From Pseudorhodoferax soli (GTDB taxonomy: Bacteria > Pseudomonadota > Gammaproteobacteria > Burkholderiales > Burkholderiaceae_C): a stretch of 64,000 bases of DNA. The notes under the pieces were generated by a model. The model had not been told where the DNA came from. It searched no databases and saw only the letters and a list, made by a program, of their open reading frames with translations. The DNA is taken from contig NZ_QPJK01000008.1 in assembly GCF_003337555.1 (NCBI RefSeq), positions 1 through 64,000 on the forward strand, in the 5' to 3' direction. The translations under genes and the position numbers were made by a program. Shown here in pieces: positions 7,808 through 18,437 of this stretch (within the stretch, counting starts at the first letter, position 1; each line of letters begins with the position of its first letter).

Positions 7808-9175
7808 TTACGGGTTGAGTTGCCGGGATGCCGACTTCAAGGCGCTCTGCAGCATCTCCTCGATGGAGGGGTGGTAGAACGGCATCGCCAGAAGGTCATG
7901 GACGGTCTGCTTGGCCTGGATCGCCCAGGCGAGCAGATGCGCCAGATGCTCGCCTTGCGTCAGCAACATGCTGGCCCCAAGCAACAAGCCAGTGCCGGGC
8001 TCGACGTAGATGCGCAGCAGGTTGTCCTGGGCACCGAGGATCTTCGAGCGCCCGTTGCCACTACCGTCCGCGATGCCGACCACGGCATCTTTCTTCATTG
8101 CGGCCTGGTAGGACATGCCGACAGCGCAGACGTCGGGATCGGTGAACAGGATGGTGATCGGCACCCGACGCGGCGCTCCCTGCCATTGTTCGCCACGCAG
8201 GCGCGTCAAGGCGGCCTGGGCCGCCATCTGGCCTTCGTCGGCGGCCTCGTGCATCAGCGGACGATCCGGCTGCACGTCGCCCGCGAAGAAGATCGGTGCA
8301 TCCGATGCCTGCATGGTGGAGGCGTCGATGTTCGGCCGGCCTGCCTTGTCCAATAGGACGCCTGCCGCTTGCAGATTGAGCGCTTCGGTATTGGGCTGGC
8401 GGCCAGTCACGACCAGCAAGCGATCCACGAGCGCTTCATGTTTGTCGGTGCGCATGCGCACCTTGTCGCCTGCCAGGGTAACTTCGACGGGTGCCCCCAG
8501 CCACATGGGAAACTCGCCGCCGAACCTCGAAAGCGCCCGATCCTGCACCCCGGGATCTTGAATACCGCCGATCGTGTCCTGTTGGTCGGCACCGATCACC
8601 TGCACGTCAAGCCGCGACATGGCCAGGCCAAGTTCCAGGCCGATCGCTCCCAGTCCTAGAATCCCCAGGCGCTGCGGCAGTTCTTTCTGCTCGAAAAGGG
8701 TGTCGGTGGTGAGGATGTGGGAGGCCGCGCCGTCCAGCGACTTGGGCACCACCGGATGCGAACCCGTGGCCACGATGAAAGCCTTCGCTTCGATACGCTG
8801 GTCGCCGACTTCCAAGGTGCCTGGCGCGACAAAGCGAGCCTCGGCCATGATCAAGTTTTCGCCGGCGGCCTTGCGCGTGCGCTCCGCGGCGGCACCGGCC
8901 AGCGCATCCCGCGTCTGGCGGGTATGCAGCCACAAAGCCTGTGGCCCTTGTGCGGAGAGCGTGACGCCCGCGGGCAACTCCTTGGCCGTCGTCCATCGCA
9001 TCCCCGCATGCAAAGCGGCCTTCGACGGCATGCACCCTACGCGCGCGCAGGTCGTTCCCACCGGTCCACGATCGATCAGGACGACATCCTTTCCTGCCGC
9101 GTTGAGTGCATGAAATGCCGTGATGCCGGCGGTTCCAGCACCGATGATGGCGATATCTACTTTCCTTGCCTGCAT
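7808..9175 (-). CDS. Dihydrolipoamide dehydrogenase-like flavin disulfide reductase
   Basis: 455 residues from the ATG at 9175, chosen over 9196 because GGAG lies 11 bases ahead. The protein then begins MQARKVDIAIIGAGTAG, an FAD-binding Rossmann motif. The redox-active pair is CARVGCMPSK near residue 42, an NAD-binding GLGAIGLELG follows near residue 170, and FAGDVQP near residue 300 closes the FAD site. The C-terminal dimer domain has the HPSIEEML region of the family. No lipoyl domain and no 2-oxoacid dehydrogenase genes are nearby, so the thiol substrate is unknown. The gene follows TauE by about 40 bp. Confidence 0.85.
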   Translation of the reverse strand: MQARKVDIAIIGAGTAGITAFHALNAAGKDVVLIDRGPVGTTCARVGCMPSKAALHAGMRWTTAKELPAGVTLSAQGPQALWLHTRQTRDALAGAAAERTRKAAGENLIMAEARFVAPGTLEVGDQRIEAKAFIVATGSHPVVPKSLDGAASHILTTDTLFEQKELPQRLGILGLGAIGLELGLAMSRLDVQVIGADQQDTIGGIQDPGVQDRALSRFGGEFPMWLGAPVEVTLAGDKVRMRTDKHEALVDRLLVVTGRQPNTEALNLQAAGVLLDKAGRPNIDASTMQASDAPIFFAGDVQPDRPLMHEAADEGQMAAQAALTRLRGEQWQGAPRRVPITILFTDPDVCAVGMSYQAAMKKDAVVGIADGSGNGRSKILGAQDNLLRIYVEPGTGLLLGASMLLTQGEHLAHLLAWAIQAKQTVHDLLAMPFYHPSIEEMLQSALKSASRQLNP

Positions 9176-9215
9176 TGGAAATCTCCGTCCAATCAATTAA
9201 CCAAATAGCGAATCT

Positions 9216-10022
9216 CTAGCCCACGTTGCGCATGAGCATGAGAGCCGCCACGGACACGCAGGTGATCGAGAACACCCGCTGCAGCATCTTGGAAGGAATC
9301 CTTAGCGCCACAGCGCGACCACCCGCCATGCCCACCAGCGCGGTGAGTACGAATGCCCAGGTAGGCGCGGTAAGCAGCAGGCCATGACTCCATGCGATGA
9401 ACACGGTCACGGCGGACAGCAGCGCGATCACCATGAGCGAGGTCGCGACGATGCTGTGCATGCGCAGCTCGCTGAAATGCGCCAAGGCTGGGACGATGAT
9501 GAAGCCGCCGCCTACGCCCAGCATGCCCGTGGCCAAGCCGGACACGACGCCGATACTCCCCAGCGTGGTCGCGGTTCGCAGGTTCCAGAGAAAGCGCCCC
9601 GTGTCTTTGGAGACCTTGCACGCCTTGGCCTGCTCGTCGCGCAAGTCGCCATCGGCTTGGGTGCTGCGCGAGGACAGGAACATCCGATACGCGATGACGA
9701 GCATGATGGCCACGAAGACCAGGTTCAGCCACCGCGGCGAAAGCCAGTGCGCGAGCTGAACACCCAGCGGGGCAGTCACGGTGCCGGCGGCTGCCAGCAC
9801 CATCGCGGCCTTGTACCGGACAATACCCCGGCGCAGTCCCTGTACAGCGCCCAATGCCGCCGCCGCACCCACCGCAAGCAGCGCCACGGGTGCGGCACTA
9901 CGTATGTCCATGCCTAAGCCGAAAACCAACGCCGGCACCGCGAAGATGCCGCCGCCGGCGCCGGTCAATCCCAGCACGGCTCCGATGATGAGGCCCAGCA
10001 GCCCACCTGTCAGTGAGAGCAT
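9216..10022 (-). CDS. TauE/SafE-family membrane transporter
   Basis: 268 residues with about eight hydrophobic segments. The family's two-fold repeat is clear: GAVLGLTGAGGGIFAVPALV near the N-terminus and ATGMLGVGGGFIIVPALA near residue 165. TauE/SafE proteins export sulfite, sulfoacetate or related anions, although the substrate of most members is unproven. Gene spacing (18 bp from DUF302 upstream, about 40 bp to the flavoprotein downstream) indicates one operon, and that context suggests an oxidised sulfur anion. Confidence 0.88.
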   Translation of the reverse strand: MLSLTGGLLGLIIGAVLGLTGAGGGIFAVPALVFGLGMDIRSAAPVALLAVGAAAALGAVQGLRRGIVRYKAAMVLAAAGTVTAPLGVQLAHWLSPRWLNLVFVAIMLVIAYRMFLSSRSTQADGDLRDEQAKACKVSKDTGRFLWNLRTATTLGSIGVVSGLATGMLGVGGGFIIVPALAHFSELRMHSIVATSLMVIALLSAVTVFIAWSHGLLLTAPTWAFVLTALVGMAGGRAVALRIPSKMLQRVFSITCVSVAALMLMRNVG

Positions 10023-10040
10023 AGTGAACGCCCCTTTCAG

Positions 10041-10553
10041 CTATTTTCCTTGTGCAGCCTCGGATGCAATCCGAGAGAAGCGAGCATCGAGTTCCTCCGC
10101 CTCCTGACGCAGCATTTTTGCGTCATCGCTGCTGCCAACGTCCTCGATATATGGCGCGAAAATATGACTGGGTTCGACCCACGACAGCGTTGCATGCCCG
10201 TCATCCCGCTCAGTCACATAAAACCGGACTGGTGCCTCGATCATCGCCGGCACGCTGAGGCGCAAAATATCGACGGCAAACTTGTTGTTGAAGACCCCCA
10301 CCACCCGATTTCCCGGAATGTGGATGCCGCGCTTTGCAGCAGCCTCCGTCGGGCCAACATCAAAGACAACATTCAGGTCATTCGCAGAGACCGCTTTCTT
10401 GAGATTGGCGAGCAATTCCGAATAGCTCTGGCTCGTCTCAATCACTCTCCAGCCATCCTTGGGCCAATCGACACCTGCGGCTGATGGAGCGGCGACAAGC
10501 AGGCACACCAGGCCAAAAATCAAGCCAGCAATCAGGCGATGGTTAGTGGACAT
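10041..10553 (-). CDS. Exported DUF302 protein
   Basis: 170 residues with a Sec signal peptide (RLIAGLIFGLVCLLVAAPSAAG). The mature part has the DUF302 layout, VIETSQSYSELLANLKKAV at the start and VGVFNNKFAVDILRLSVPAMIEAPVRFYVTE in the middle, in which the family's conserved region is a short alpha/beta domain. DUF302 proteins have no settled function but recur beside thiol-redox and metal genes. It is separated from dsbG upstream by a strong hairpin at 10596-10638. Confidence 0.82.
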   Translation of the reverse strand: MSTNHRLIAGLIFGLVCLLVAAPSAAGVDWPKDGWRVIETSQSYSELLANLKKAVSANDLNVVFDVGPTEAAAKRGIHIPGNRVVGVFNNKFAVDILRLSVPAMIEAPVRFYVTERDDGHATLSWVEPSHIFAPYIEDVGSSDDAKMLRQEAEELDARFSRIASEAAQGK

Positions 10554-10595
10554 GATTCACCTCCTTGAATTGCAGTTGGTTAGCCCAGTAGGTGC

Positions 10596-10638
10596 AGCTC
10601 TGGCGCGCGATGCGGTACACGTCGCATTCGCGCGCCAG
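10596..10638 (-). terminator. Long GC-rich hairpin between dsbG and the DUF302 gene
   Basis: CTCTGGCGCGCGATGCG (10596-10612) pairs with CGCATTCGCGCGCCAGAG (10621-10638) with one bulged base and an eight-base loop. It starts 10 bases after the dsbG stop. No T-run follows on either strand, so a classic intrinsic terminator is unlikely. It may be an attenuator or an mRNA-protecting stem that sets different dosage for dsbG and the genes behind it. Confidence 0.45.
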
Positions 10639-10648
10639 AGAGCGGGTC

Positions 10649-11422
10649 TCAACGTGGTCCCAGCACCTCGGCCAACTGGGGCCCTTGAGGCATGCCGTTA
10701 TATTTCTTGAGTACGCCATCGGGACCACGAACGACGATGCCAGGAGTACCGCGGAAGCCCATGCTCAACATCAGCATCTGGTTGTCATCGAGGGTCTTCC
10801 GTACATTTGCAGGAACGCTCTTGGCCGGCGTAATCCCGCCCTGGGAATACTTCCGCTCGTTTTCCAGCAATGCTGCCGAGGGATCAGCGGCACCCAGGAT
10901 TGCCGCGGCCTTGGCGGGACTGTCTTCCTTGATGATTCCTACCATGATGTGCCGAATCTGGACCTTGCCAGCATCGACCCAAGGACGTGCGGCTTCCCAG
11001 AAGCGATGGCAATAGGGACAGTTGGCGTCGGAGAAGGCATACACGATGCGCGGGGCATTCGCTTGCCCGTCCCGGACAGAGGTTGCAGATTGGAGCTGCG
11101 CCCATTCCTTGTCGCTGAGCGGCTTGGCCGCCAGATTGTTCAGGGCTGCCTCATCGATCGGCTCTCCCTTGGCATTCAGGCGTGTTCCCACGATGGCATT
11201 GCCATCGCTCGTGATGTAAATGGCGACGGGCCTGTCACCGGCAACTGCCGCGAAAGCGCGCAGTCCGCCTCCGACCTTGAATTCCTGCATGACGGTCAGG
11301 CCCTGATCCTCCAGTGCCTTCAGGGCGGGCGGCTGGTTGGCGGTTTCCGCCTGGCTGCAGCCGGTGACCAACAGCAGGCTGGCGGCCAAAAAGAGAGAAA
11401 TGCGAGAGCGTTTTGCAAACAT
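10649..11422 (-). CDS. dsbG: Thiol:disulfide interchange protein DsbG (lipoprotein form)
   Basis: 257 residues. An N-terminal dimerisation region precedes a DsbC/DsbG thioredoxin domain with the active site NCPYCHRFW near residue 130. The signal ends LLLVTGCSQA, a lipobox, so the protein is probably anchored in the membrane rather than free in the periplasm. DsbG keeps single cysteines of periplasmic proteins reduced and is itself recharged by DsbD, encoded two genes upstream. The order dsbD, TlpA-like, dsbG divergent from a two-component system matches P. aeruginosa PA2476-PA2480. Confidence 0.9.
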   Translation of the reverse strand: MFAKRSRISLFLAASLLLVTGCSQAETANQPPALKALEDQGLTVMQEFKVGGGLRAFAAVAGDRPVAIYITSDGNAIVGTRLNAKGEPIDEAALNNLAAKPLSDKEWAQLQSATSVRDGQANAPRIVYAFSDANCPYCHRFWEAARPWVDAGKVQIRHIMVGIIKEDSPAKAAAILGAADPSAALLENERKYSQGGITPAKSVPANVRKTLDDNQMLMLSMGFRGTPGIVVRGPDGVLKKYNGMPQGPQLAEVLGPR

Positions 11423-11424
11423 GG

Positions 11425-12261
11425 TTATTCCTTTTCTGTCTTGATCTGTTGGGATTGCGCGAAACGGCGCGACACCGTGTTTTTGAGGCTGGCCATCGAG
11501 AGTTCGCCCAGGTGTGTATCCACCAGGCGTCCGTGCTCATTGAAGAACAACGTGGTGGGCAGGCCTCGCGAAGCAACCGCCTGCATGGTTTGGGAAGCAG
11601 GGTCGAGCAACACATCCTTGAGCTGCAGGTCTTGGGCTTCGAGAAAGGCACGCGCCTGCTGGGCGCTTTCACCCTGGTTGACCATGACGAAAGCGATCTC
11701 GGGATACTGCGCTTGCGCCTGCTCGAACACCGGCATTTCGCGACGACATGGCGGACACCATGAAGCCCAGAGGTTGAGCACGACTGGCCGCCCGATATAG
11801 GAGTTCAGGACAACAGGCTTTTCGTCGAGCGTGGCGAGCGCCAAGGCCGGCAGCGGCGGTGCCGAGCGCTGCAACAGCTCAAGCACGCCACCTGCGGCAA
11901 ACCACGCCAAAAGTCCGGCTGTAACACCTACCAGTACAGGGCGGCGCAATGCCCGGGTCGAACGGGTGCGCCACCAGATGAACACCAGCGTTGCCGCGAC
12001 GCCTATCCACCAGGTGAAGCCTTGGTCGCCGATGAAGAACATGGACATTGGCGACTGCGCGTACTCGTCCCACCACTGCGCGATATAGCCCAGGCGAGCT
12101 GCTACAAACCCCACGAACACCGCGTCCATAAGCATTCCGCCGGCCGCCTTGTACGGCGAGTCGGGCAGTCGCTTGGCAACCATGCGAGCTATTGCCCAGG
12201 CCAGCAGCACGGCAGCGAAGACAGCCACGACCTGGACGGAGAAAGGCCCCACGCTGATCAT
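11425..12261 (-). CDS. Membrane-anchored TlpA/DsbE-like thioredoxin
   Basis: 278 residues. The first 125 form about four transmembrane segments with a prolipoprotein-transferase-like look. The rest is a periplasmic TlpA-type thioredoxin domain with LWASWCPPCRREMPVFE near residue 168 and GLPTTLFFNEHG, the cis-proline strand. Such proteins pass electrons from DsbD to periplasmic targets. The start codon overlaps the dsbD stop (TGATG) and dsbG starts two bases after its stop, so the three are translationally coupled. Confidence 0.87.
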   Translation of the reverse strand: MISVGPFSVQVVAVFAAVLLAWAIARMVAKRLPDSPYKAAGGMLMDAVFVGFVAARLGYIAQWWDEYAQSPMSMFFIGDQGFTWWIGVAATLVFIWWRTRSTRALRRPVLVGVTAGLLAWFAAGGVLELLQRSAPPLPALALATLDEKPVVLNSYIGRPVVLNLWASWCPPCRREMPVFEQAQAQYPEIAFVMVNQGESAQQARAFLEAQDLQLKDVLLDPASQTMQAVASRGLPTTLFFNEHGRLVDTHLGELSMASLKNTVSRRFAQSQQIKTEKE

Positions 12262-14099
12262 CAGGAGCCCGCCTTGTCCAGATGATCCAGGAAGGTGCGA
12301 GCATCGATCTCACCCACCACGCGCAGATCCCGGCGTTCCTTGCCGTCCGGGCCAACCAGAATGAGTGTGGGCGGTCCCATGACGCCCCAGCGCTTGAGCA
12401 GAGCCTGGTCGGTCGCATCATTGCGCGTGACGTCCGGCCGCACCACCTGCATGCGCGCCAGCCGGGACGCGACAGCGGGGTCTCCGAATACGTTGCGCTC
12501 GATCACATGACAACTGACGCACCAGTCGGCGTAGAAGTCGATCAGGGTCCATTGGTCGCGCGAAGCCGCCTGGGCCAAATGCGCATCCACGTCCTCGACC
12601 GATTTCGCCTGAACGAAAGCGACACCGGCCTCGGCGGATGCGGCCGAAGTCGATCCACCGCGCAGATGCGCCAACGGCTGCAAAGCGGATTCGCCCCCGG
12701 ATGCAGCGCCGACCAGCATCAGGACGGACCACAAGCCGGCGAAGACAGCACCGGACCGCAGCGTCCATGCCAGCCGATGCTTCGCCGCCACGGCCTGACC
12801 CCAGGCGATCAGGCCAATCGCCACGGACAAGACCCAGGCCCCCCAAAGCACCAGGCCCACGGTGCCGGGCAGGAAGCGCGTCAGCATCATCACGGCCATG
12901 CCGACCATGACGTAGCCGAATGCCACGCGCACGCGATCCATCCACGCGCCGGGGCGAGGTAGGACCCGGGCACCGAACACGGCGATGGCCAACAGGGGCA
13001 ATCCCATGCCCAAACCCAGCGCGAACAATGCCATTCCGCCATAGACCGCGCTGCCGGTCTGCCCGATGTACAGCAATGCACCCGCCAATGGCGCGGTCAT
13101 GCAGGGGCCGACCAGGAGCGCCGAAAGGAAGCCCAGTGCTGCGGCGCCGGGGATGCTGCCGCCCGAGCGGTCTCTACCGGCGGATTCGACCCGATTGATC
13201 AGCGCCGAGGGCATCTGCAGCTCGAACAGGCCGAACAGTGAACTCGCCAGGACCAGGAACAAGGCTGCAAACGCTCCGAGCAGCCAAGGCGATTGCAGTG
13301 TGGCTTGCAGGTTGGCCCCGGCCAAGCCAGCGGCCACGCCCACCGCGGCGTAGGTGCCCGCCATCGCCAGGACATAGGACAGAGAGAGGAAGAAAGCCCG
13401 CCGCGGCTTGGCCTGGCTGCCGACGACCATGGTGGAGACGATGGGGATCATCGGGAGCGAGCATGGTGTGAAAGCGAGCAGCAAGCCGAAGCCAAAAAAC
13501 AGCAGTGTTCCCCACACGGGGCCCAATGCTGCTAGGCGCTGCGCTGCCGCTTGATCCTCTGCCACCTCGGTAGCTCCGCCCAAGCTGACTGTGTTGGTGG
13601 AGGTCAAAGCCGAACTCCGCTGTACGGAGTCATTGCCGGTCGGGGATGTGCCGGCCACCACTGCCGGCAATGCCACATTCATGGTCTGCGGCGGATAGCA
13701 GATGCCTGCTTCGGCGCACCCTTGCCAATGGAGTGTCAGCGGGCCGGCGGCAGTGACGGGAAAGCGCAGATTGAGCGCATCACCCTTATAGATTTCCGTG
13801 TCGCCAAAGAACTCGTCGTGCTTGGCAGTTCCTGCTGGAAGGGTCAGGCTGATCTCATGGCCCTGCGCATCGACCAATTTGATGGCATGGCGGTAAACGT
13901 AGTAGCCATCGGCGATATGTCCTGCAATTAAGAACGAGTCGCCTTGTTGCTGCGCTGGGTCCAGCTTGAATACTTCGGCAACGTCCAAAAACTGCCGTTC
14001 GCTACTGCCCCAGGAGGGAAGAAGGCCATTCGCCCAGGCGCTGCCGACCATGCAACAACACAGTAGAAAGATCGCAACTATGCGCCGATAAAAAGCCAA
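12261..14099 (-). CDS. dsbD: Thiol:disulfide interchange protein DsbD
   Basis: 612 residues. No ATG lies near the N-terminus. The TTG at 14099 is preferred because GGAGGA lies seven bases before it and a signal peptide (FYRRIVAIFLLCCCMVGSAWA) follows. All three DsbD parts are present: the periplasmic alpha domain with CAEAGICYPP, the membrane beta domain with FTPCSLPMIPIVST and LVGPCMTAPLAG, and the gamma thioredoxin domain with YADWCVSCHVIE. It brings cytosolic thioredoxin electrons to the TlpA-like protein and DsbG behind it. A 19-bp box at 14143-14161 lies 44 bp upstream. Confidence 0.93.
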   Translation of the reverse strand: MAFYRRIVAIFLLCCCMVGSAWANGLLPSWGSSERQFLDVAEVFKLDPAQQQGDSFLIAGHIADGYYVYRHAIKLVDAQGHEISLTLPAGTAKHDEFFGDTEIYKGDALNLRFPVTAAGPLTLHWQGCAEAGICYPPQTMNVALPAVVAGTSPTGNDSVQRSSALTSTNTVSLGGATEVAEDQAAAQRLAALGPVWGTLLFFGFGLLLAFTPCSLPMIPIVSTMVVGSQAKPRRAFFLSLSYVLAMAGTYAAVGVAAGLAGANLQATLQSPWLLGAFAALFLVLASSLFGLFELQMPSALINRVESAGRDRSGGSIPGAAALGFLSALLVGPCMTAPLAGALLYIGQTGSAVYGGMALFALGLGMGLPLLAIAVFGARVLPRPGAWMDRVRVAFGYVMVGMAVMMLTRFLPGTVGLVLWGAWVLSVAIGLIAWGQAVAAKHRLAWTLRSGAVFAGLWSVLMLVGAASGGESALQPLAHLRGGSTSAASAEAGVAFVQAKSVEDVDAHLAQAASRDQWTLIDFYADWCVSCHVIERNVFGDPAVASRLARMQVVRPDVTRNDATDQALLKRWGVMGPPTLILVGPDGKERRDLRVVGEIDARTFLDHLDKAGS

Positions 14100-14142
14100 A
14101 TCCGAATCCTCCAAGCAAAGCTGCTTGAAGGATGCGCTCGCT

Positions 14143-14161
14143 CGATTAAGCGAAACTAAAG
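14143..14161 (-). promoter_or_regulatory. Candidate DsbR (PmrA/QseB-like) box before dsbD
   Basis: On the minus strand the sequence reads CTTTAG-TTTCG-CTTAAT followed by CG, two hexamers with five bases between, the layout of PmrA/QseB boxes. It lies 44 bp before the dsbD TTG, and about 85 bp before the divergent response regulator, so it could serve both. The same 19 bp with one change occur at 21416-21434 before another disulfide operon. Confidence 0.6.
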
Positions 14162-14245
14162 TGCCGTGAGGGCCTATCTTTTCGCTGACGTGAAAGGGAT
14201 TTCTGTCCTACCATGAGCATTTGATCGAGGCAAGGTGAAGCGGAA

Positions 14246-14914
14246 ATGCGGGTACTGCTGGTAGAGGATGACGAGTTGATCGGCAAGGGAATCGTCGCCG
14301 GTTTGCGAAAGCACGGCATTTCCGTCCAGCATGTCCTCACGGCACAGGACGCGGAAACCGTGCACGCAGAAGAAACCTTTCATGCCTTGGTACTCGATCT
14401 CGGTCTGCCCGACCGGGATGGCATGGAATTGCTGGCCAGCATGCGGGCGGTCGAACCGCAGTTGCCCGTCTTGATCCTCACCGCACGCGACGCCATCGAG
14501 CACAGGCTCAAGGGGCTGCATGACGGTGCCGACGACTACATGGTCAAGCCGTTCGACCTGCGGGAACTCGCGGCCCGGTTGCACGCGCTGGTCAGGCGCA
14601 CGCAAGGTCGCGCTGCCCAGGTCATCTCGGCCGGCCCTTTGCGATTGGAGCCGGAGAGCGGGCTGGCCTGGTTCCAGGGCGAGGCCGTCACCTTGTCGCG
14701 CCGCGAAGTCGATTTGCTGGCCCATCTCGCCAACGCCGATGGCCGGTGGGTGCCCCCCGACATGCTTAACGAGCGCCTGTACGGACTCGGGGAAGAAATC
14801 GGCAGCAATGCGCTCAACGTGCATATCCACAACATCCGCCGCAAGCTCGGGGCCGAGGCGATCGAGACGGTTCGCGGACTCGGTTATCGGCTGGGCTGGA
14901 GGCTTACGTCATGA
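14246..14914 (+). CDS. OmpR-family response regulator, DsbR-like
   Basis: 222 residues. The receiver domain has the acidic pair EDD at 7-9, phosphoacceptor Asp51 in LVLDLGLPD, and the switch lysine in DDYMVKPFD. The C-terminal winged helix ends NVHIHNIRRKLG...IETVRGLGYRLGW, typical of the QseB/PmrA branch. It overlaps the kinase gene by four bases (ATGA). Divergence from dsbD-TlpA-dsbG is the arrangement of P. aeruginosa dsbRS (PA2479-PA2480), a system reported to respond to copper. The likely targets are the boxes at 14143 and 21416. Confidence 0.88.
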   Translation: MRVLLVEDDELIGKGIVAGLRKHGISVQHVLTAQDAETVHAEETFHALVLDLGLPDRDGMELLASMRAVEPQLPVLILTARDAIEHRLKGLHDGADDYMVKPFDLRELAARLHALVRRTQGRAAQVISAGPLRLEPESGLAWFQGEAVTLSRREVDLLAHLANADGRWVPPDMLNERLYGLGEEIGSNALNVHIHNIRRKLGAEAIETVRGLGYRLGWRLTS

Positions 14915-16269
14915 GCCTGCGCCTTCGCGCCGTTCTGATCGCCGGCATTTCGCTGCTGGTTCTGTGGAGCGCTGCCGCGGGCTGGATGATGCGCGGCGTT
15001 CATTCCAATCTCGACCGGACGCTCGACGGTCGCCTTGCCATGTCGGCACGCATGGTGTCGGGGCTTCTTGAACGCGCGGCACTGGCCCCCAACTCGGCGG
15101 CTACCGACTTCACCGAGGCCGTGCGCGTCAGCGGCAAGGAAGGCATCGCATGCGAAATCCGATCCCTGCGTGGGGAGATCCTGGCACGCACGACCACTGG
15201 ACCTCATTCGGAATTTGAGTCGCTGCCGACAGGCTTCAGTACGCGGGAGGTTCTGGGGCACCAGTGGCGGGTCTACGTTCTTCGTGCCGATGGCTATCAG
15301 ATCACTACGGCCGATCGCGTGGATCAGCGGGACATGCTGATCAACGAATTGCTGAGCGTGGCTGGCGTACCGTTCGTGATCGCCTTCCTCGGCGGCTTGG
15401 CTGCGCTTTGGATCGGCATCGGCCGGGGGCTGTCCCCGCTGAAGGCGCTTTCACAGCAGTTGCGCGACAAGCATGCGGACGATACATCCCCGATCGCCGT
15501 CAACCACTCGCCCTCCGAACTGCGTCCGGTTCTGGATGCGATGAATGGGCTTCTCAGGCGCTTGGCACGGGCGCTCTCCAGCCAACGGGCATTCACCGAT
15601 GCCGCGGCGCACGAACTGCGCACGCCGCTGACCGTAATCGACACGCACCTGCAGGTAGCCAGGATCAGCGAGGGCGACGAGGTGGCGTCCTCGCTTTCCA
15701 GTGCAGAGGAAGGGGTGAAGCGACTGCGGCGCACGCTGGACCAGATGATGACCCTGGCCCGTGCCGAGGCACCTGCCGACAAGGCGGACGGCTGCACCTG
15801 CGTGGCCGATTGTGTCCGTGGCGTGCTGGGGCAATGGAACGCCGACGAAGGCAAGCGCCTGTCGCTGACCGTCAACGGCGAAAGCATCGGAACTCCAGTG
15901 CCCAGGTCGATGCTGGAAACGGCGGTTCGCAACCTGGTTGACAATGCGATGCGCTATTCGCCCCAAGATGCCGTGATCGATGTCAGCGTGCTCTTGGAAC
16001 AGGATGCGCCGCGGTGCTTGATCACTGTATCGGACCGTGGCCCTGGCCTCACTACCGAGCAGGCAGCGCAAATCGGCCAGCGCTTTTGGCGTGGCGACCA
16101 GGGCCGGAACAGCAAGGATGGGTCAGGCCTGGGCATTTCGATCGTGCGTGCGATTGCGGAGCGTTTCGGTGGCAGTCTTGAATTGAGGCCAAGGGATGGA
16201 GGCGGCCTGATCGCGGAGATTTCCCTGCCGGGAACAAACGCACCGAGGGACAGCACTTTCCCTGGATAG
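14911..16269 (+). CDS. Sensor histidine kinase, DsbS-like
   Basis: 452 residues. Membrane segments at about 7-27 and 148-170 enclose a periplasmic sensor of about 120 residues. That sensor has a single cysteine, Cys81, in GIACEIRS, a plausible metal or redox ligand. HAMP-like linker, then H-box FTDAAAHELRTPL with His234, N-box LVDNAMRYSP, and G-boxes DRGPGLT and GSGLGISIV. It is the partner of the response regulator immediately upstream. Copper sensing is inferred from synteny with P. aeruginosa dsbRS and from the copper genes around it. Confidence 0.88.
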   Translation: MSLRLRAVLIAGISLLVLWSAAAGWMMRGVHSNLDRTLDGRLAMSARMVSGLLERAALAPNSAATDFTEAVRVSGKEGIACEIRSLRGEILARTTTGPHSEFESLPTGFSTREVLGHQWRVYVLRADGYQITTADRVDQRDMLINELLSVAGVPFVIAFLGGLAALWIGIGRGLSPLKALSQQLRDKHADDTSPIAVNHSPSELRPVLDAMNGLLRRLARALSSQRAFTDAAAHELRTPLTVIDTHLQVARISEGDEVASSLSSAEEGVKRLRRTLDQMMTLARAEAPADKADGCTCVADCVRGVLGQWNADEGKRLSLTVNGESIGTPVPRSMLETAVRNLVDNAMRYSPQDAVIDVSVLLEQDAPRCLITVSDRGPGLTTEQAAQIGQRFWRGDQGRNSKDGSGLGISIVRAIAERFGGSLELRPRDGGGLIAEISLPGTNAPRDSTFPG

Positions 16270-16332
16270 AGGCTCGATGCCTCGATGCAAGGGGTTGATC
16301 GCCTGCCTCTCCATCCGGCCATGGCGCGTTCC

Positions 16333-17852
<1,520 letters not shown>

Positions 17853-17935
17853 TGGTGTTGTTCTCTATGGGCGGTCGGGGGGCTGCAGGTGCGCTACGGC
17901 CGACGCGGTGATGCCGAGCGGTCGCACCGTCCGGT

Positions 17936-18256
17936 TCAATCGAGGTGGTTGTTGATGAAGCGAAGGACGTTGGGCTTGGGCGCTGCGCCGGTCATCCGGT
18001 CGATCACCTGGCCATCCTTGAACAGCACCACCGTTGGGATGCTCTGCACGCCGAAGCGGCCAGCCAATTCCGGGGCCTGGTCGATATCGACCTCGCCGAA
18101 GTGCGCGCGATCCTGCATGTCGCGGGCGACGTCCTTGAAGATCGGGGACATCACCCTGCACGGGCCGCACCATTCGGCCCAGAAGCGGACGGCATAGACG
18201 CCGGGCACCTGGCCGAGCGTCGTATCGAAATTGTCGTTGTTCAGCTCTTGAAGCAT
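17936..18256 (-). CDS. trxA: Thioredoxin
   Basis: 106 residues from the ATG at 18256, which has AGGAG at the right distance; the longer open frame upstream has no support. Active site WCGPC at residues 29-33, Cys30 and Cys33, then the conserved cis-proline in IPTVVLFKDG. It is first gene of the trxA-ahpD-trxB unit and divergent from an ArsR-rhodanese regulator whose candidate operator lies in the shared upstream region, so that regulator may control it. Confidence 0.94.
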   Translation of the reverse strand: MLQELNNDNFDTTLGQVPGVYAVRFWAEWCGPCRVMSPIFKDVARDMQDRAHFGEVDIDQAPELAGRFGVQSIPTVVLFKDGQVIDRMTGAAPKPNVLRFINNHLD

Positions 18257-18401
18257 GGGGGCTCCTGAAGTTGGAAAGGAGTCACTGGCGCAGCCAGTGC
18301 GGATCGCTGCAAGCAGAGAGGCTTGGTTGAGCAGCGGATGGGAGGCATGGCTGCCGGTTACGGCAGTCGTGCGCGGGCGGGGATATGCTTTGCAATATAC
18401 G

Positions 18402-18419
18402 TTCAATTATTTGATTGAA
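18402..18419. promoter_or_regulatory. Candidate operator of the ArsR-rhodanese regulator
   Basis: TTCAAT-TATTTG-ATTGAA is a perfect 6-bp inverted repeat with a 6-bp centre, in an A+T-rich patch between trxA and the ArsR-type gene. This is the size and position of ArsR-family operators such as those of BigR/SqrR. Confidence 0.5.
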
Positions 18420-18437
18420 TGATAGTGCGATGGTATC

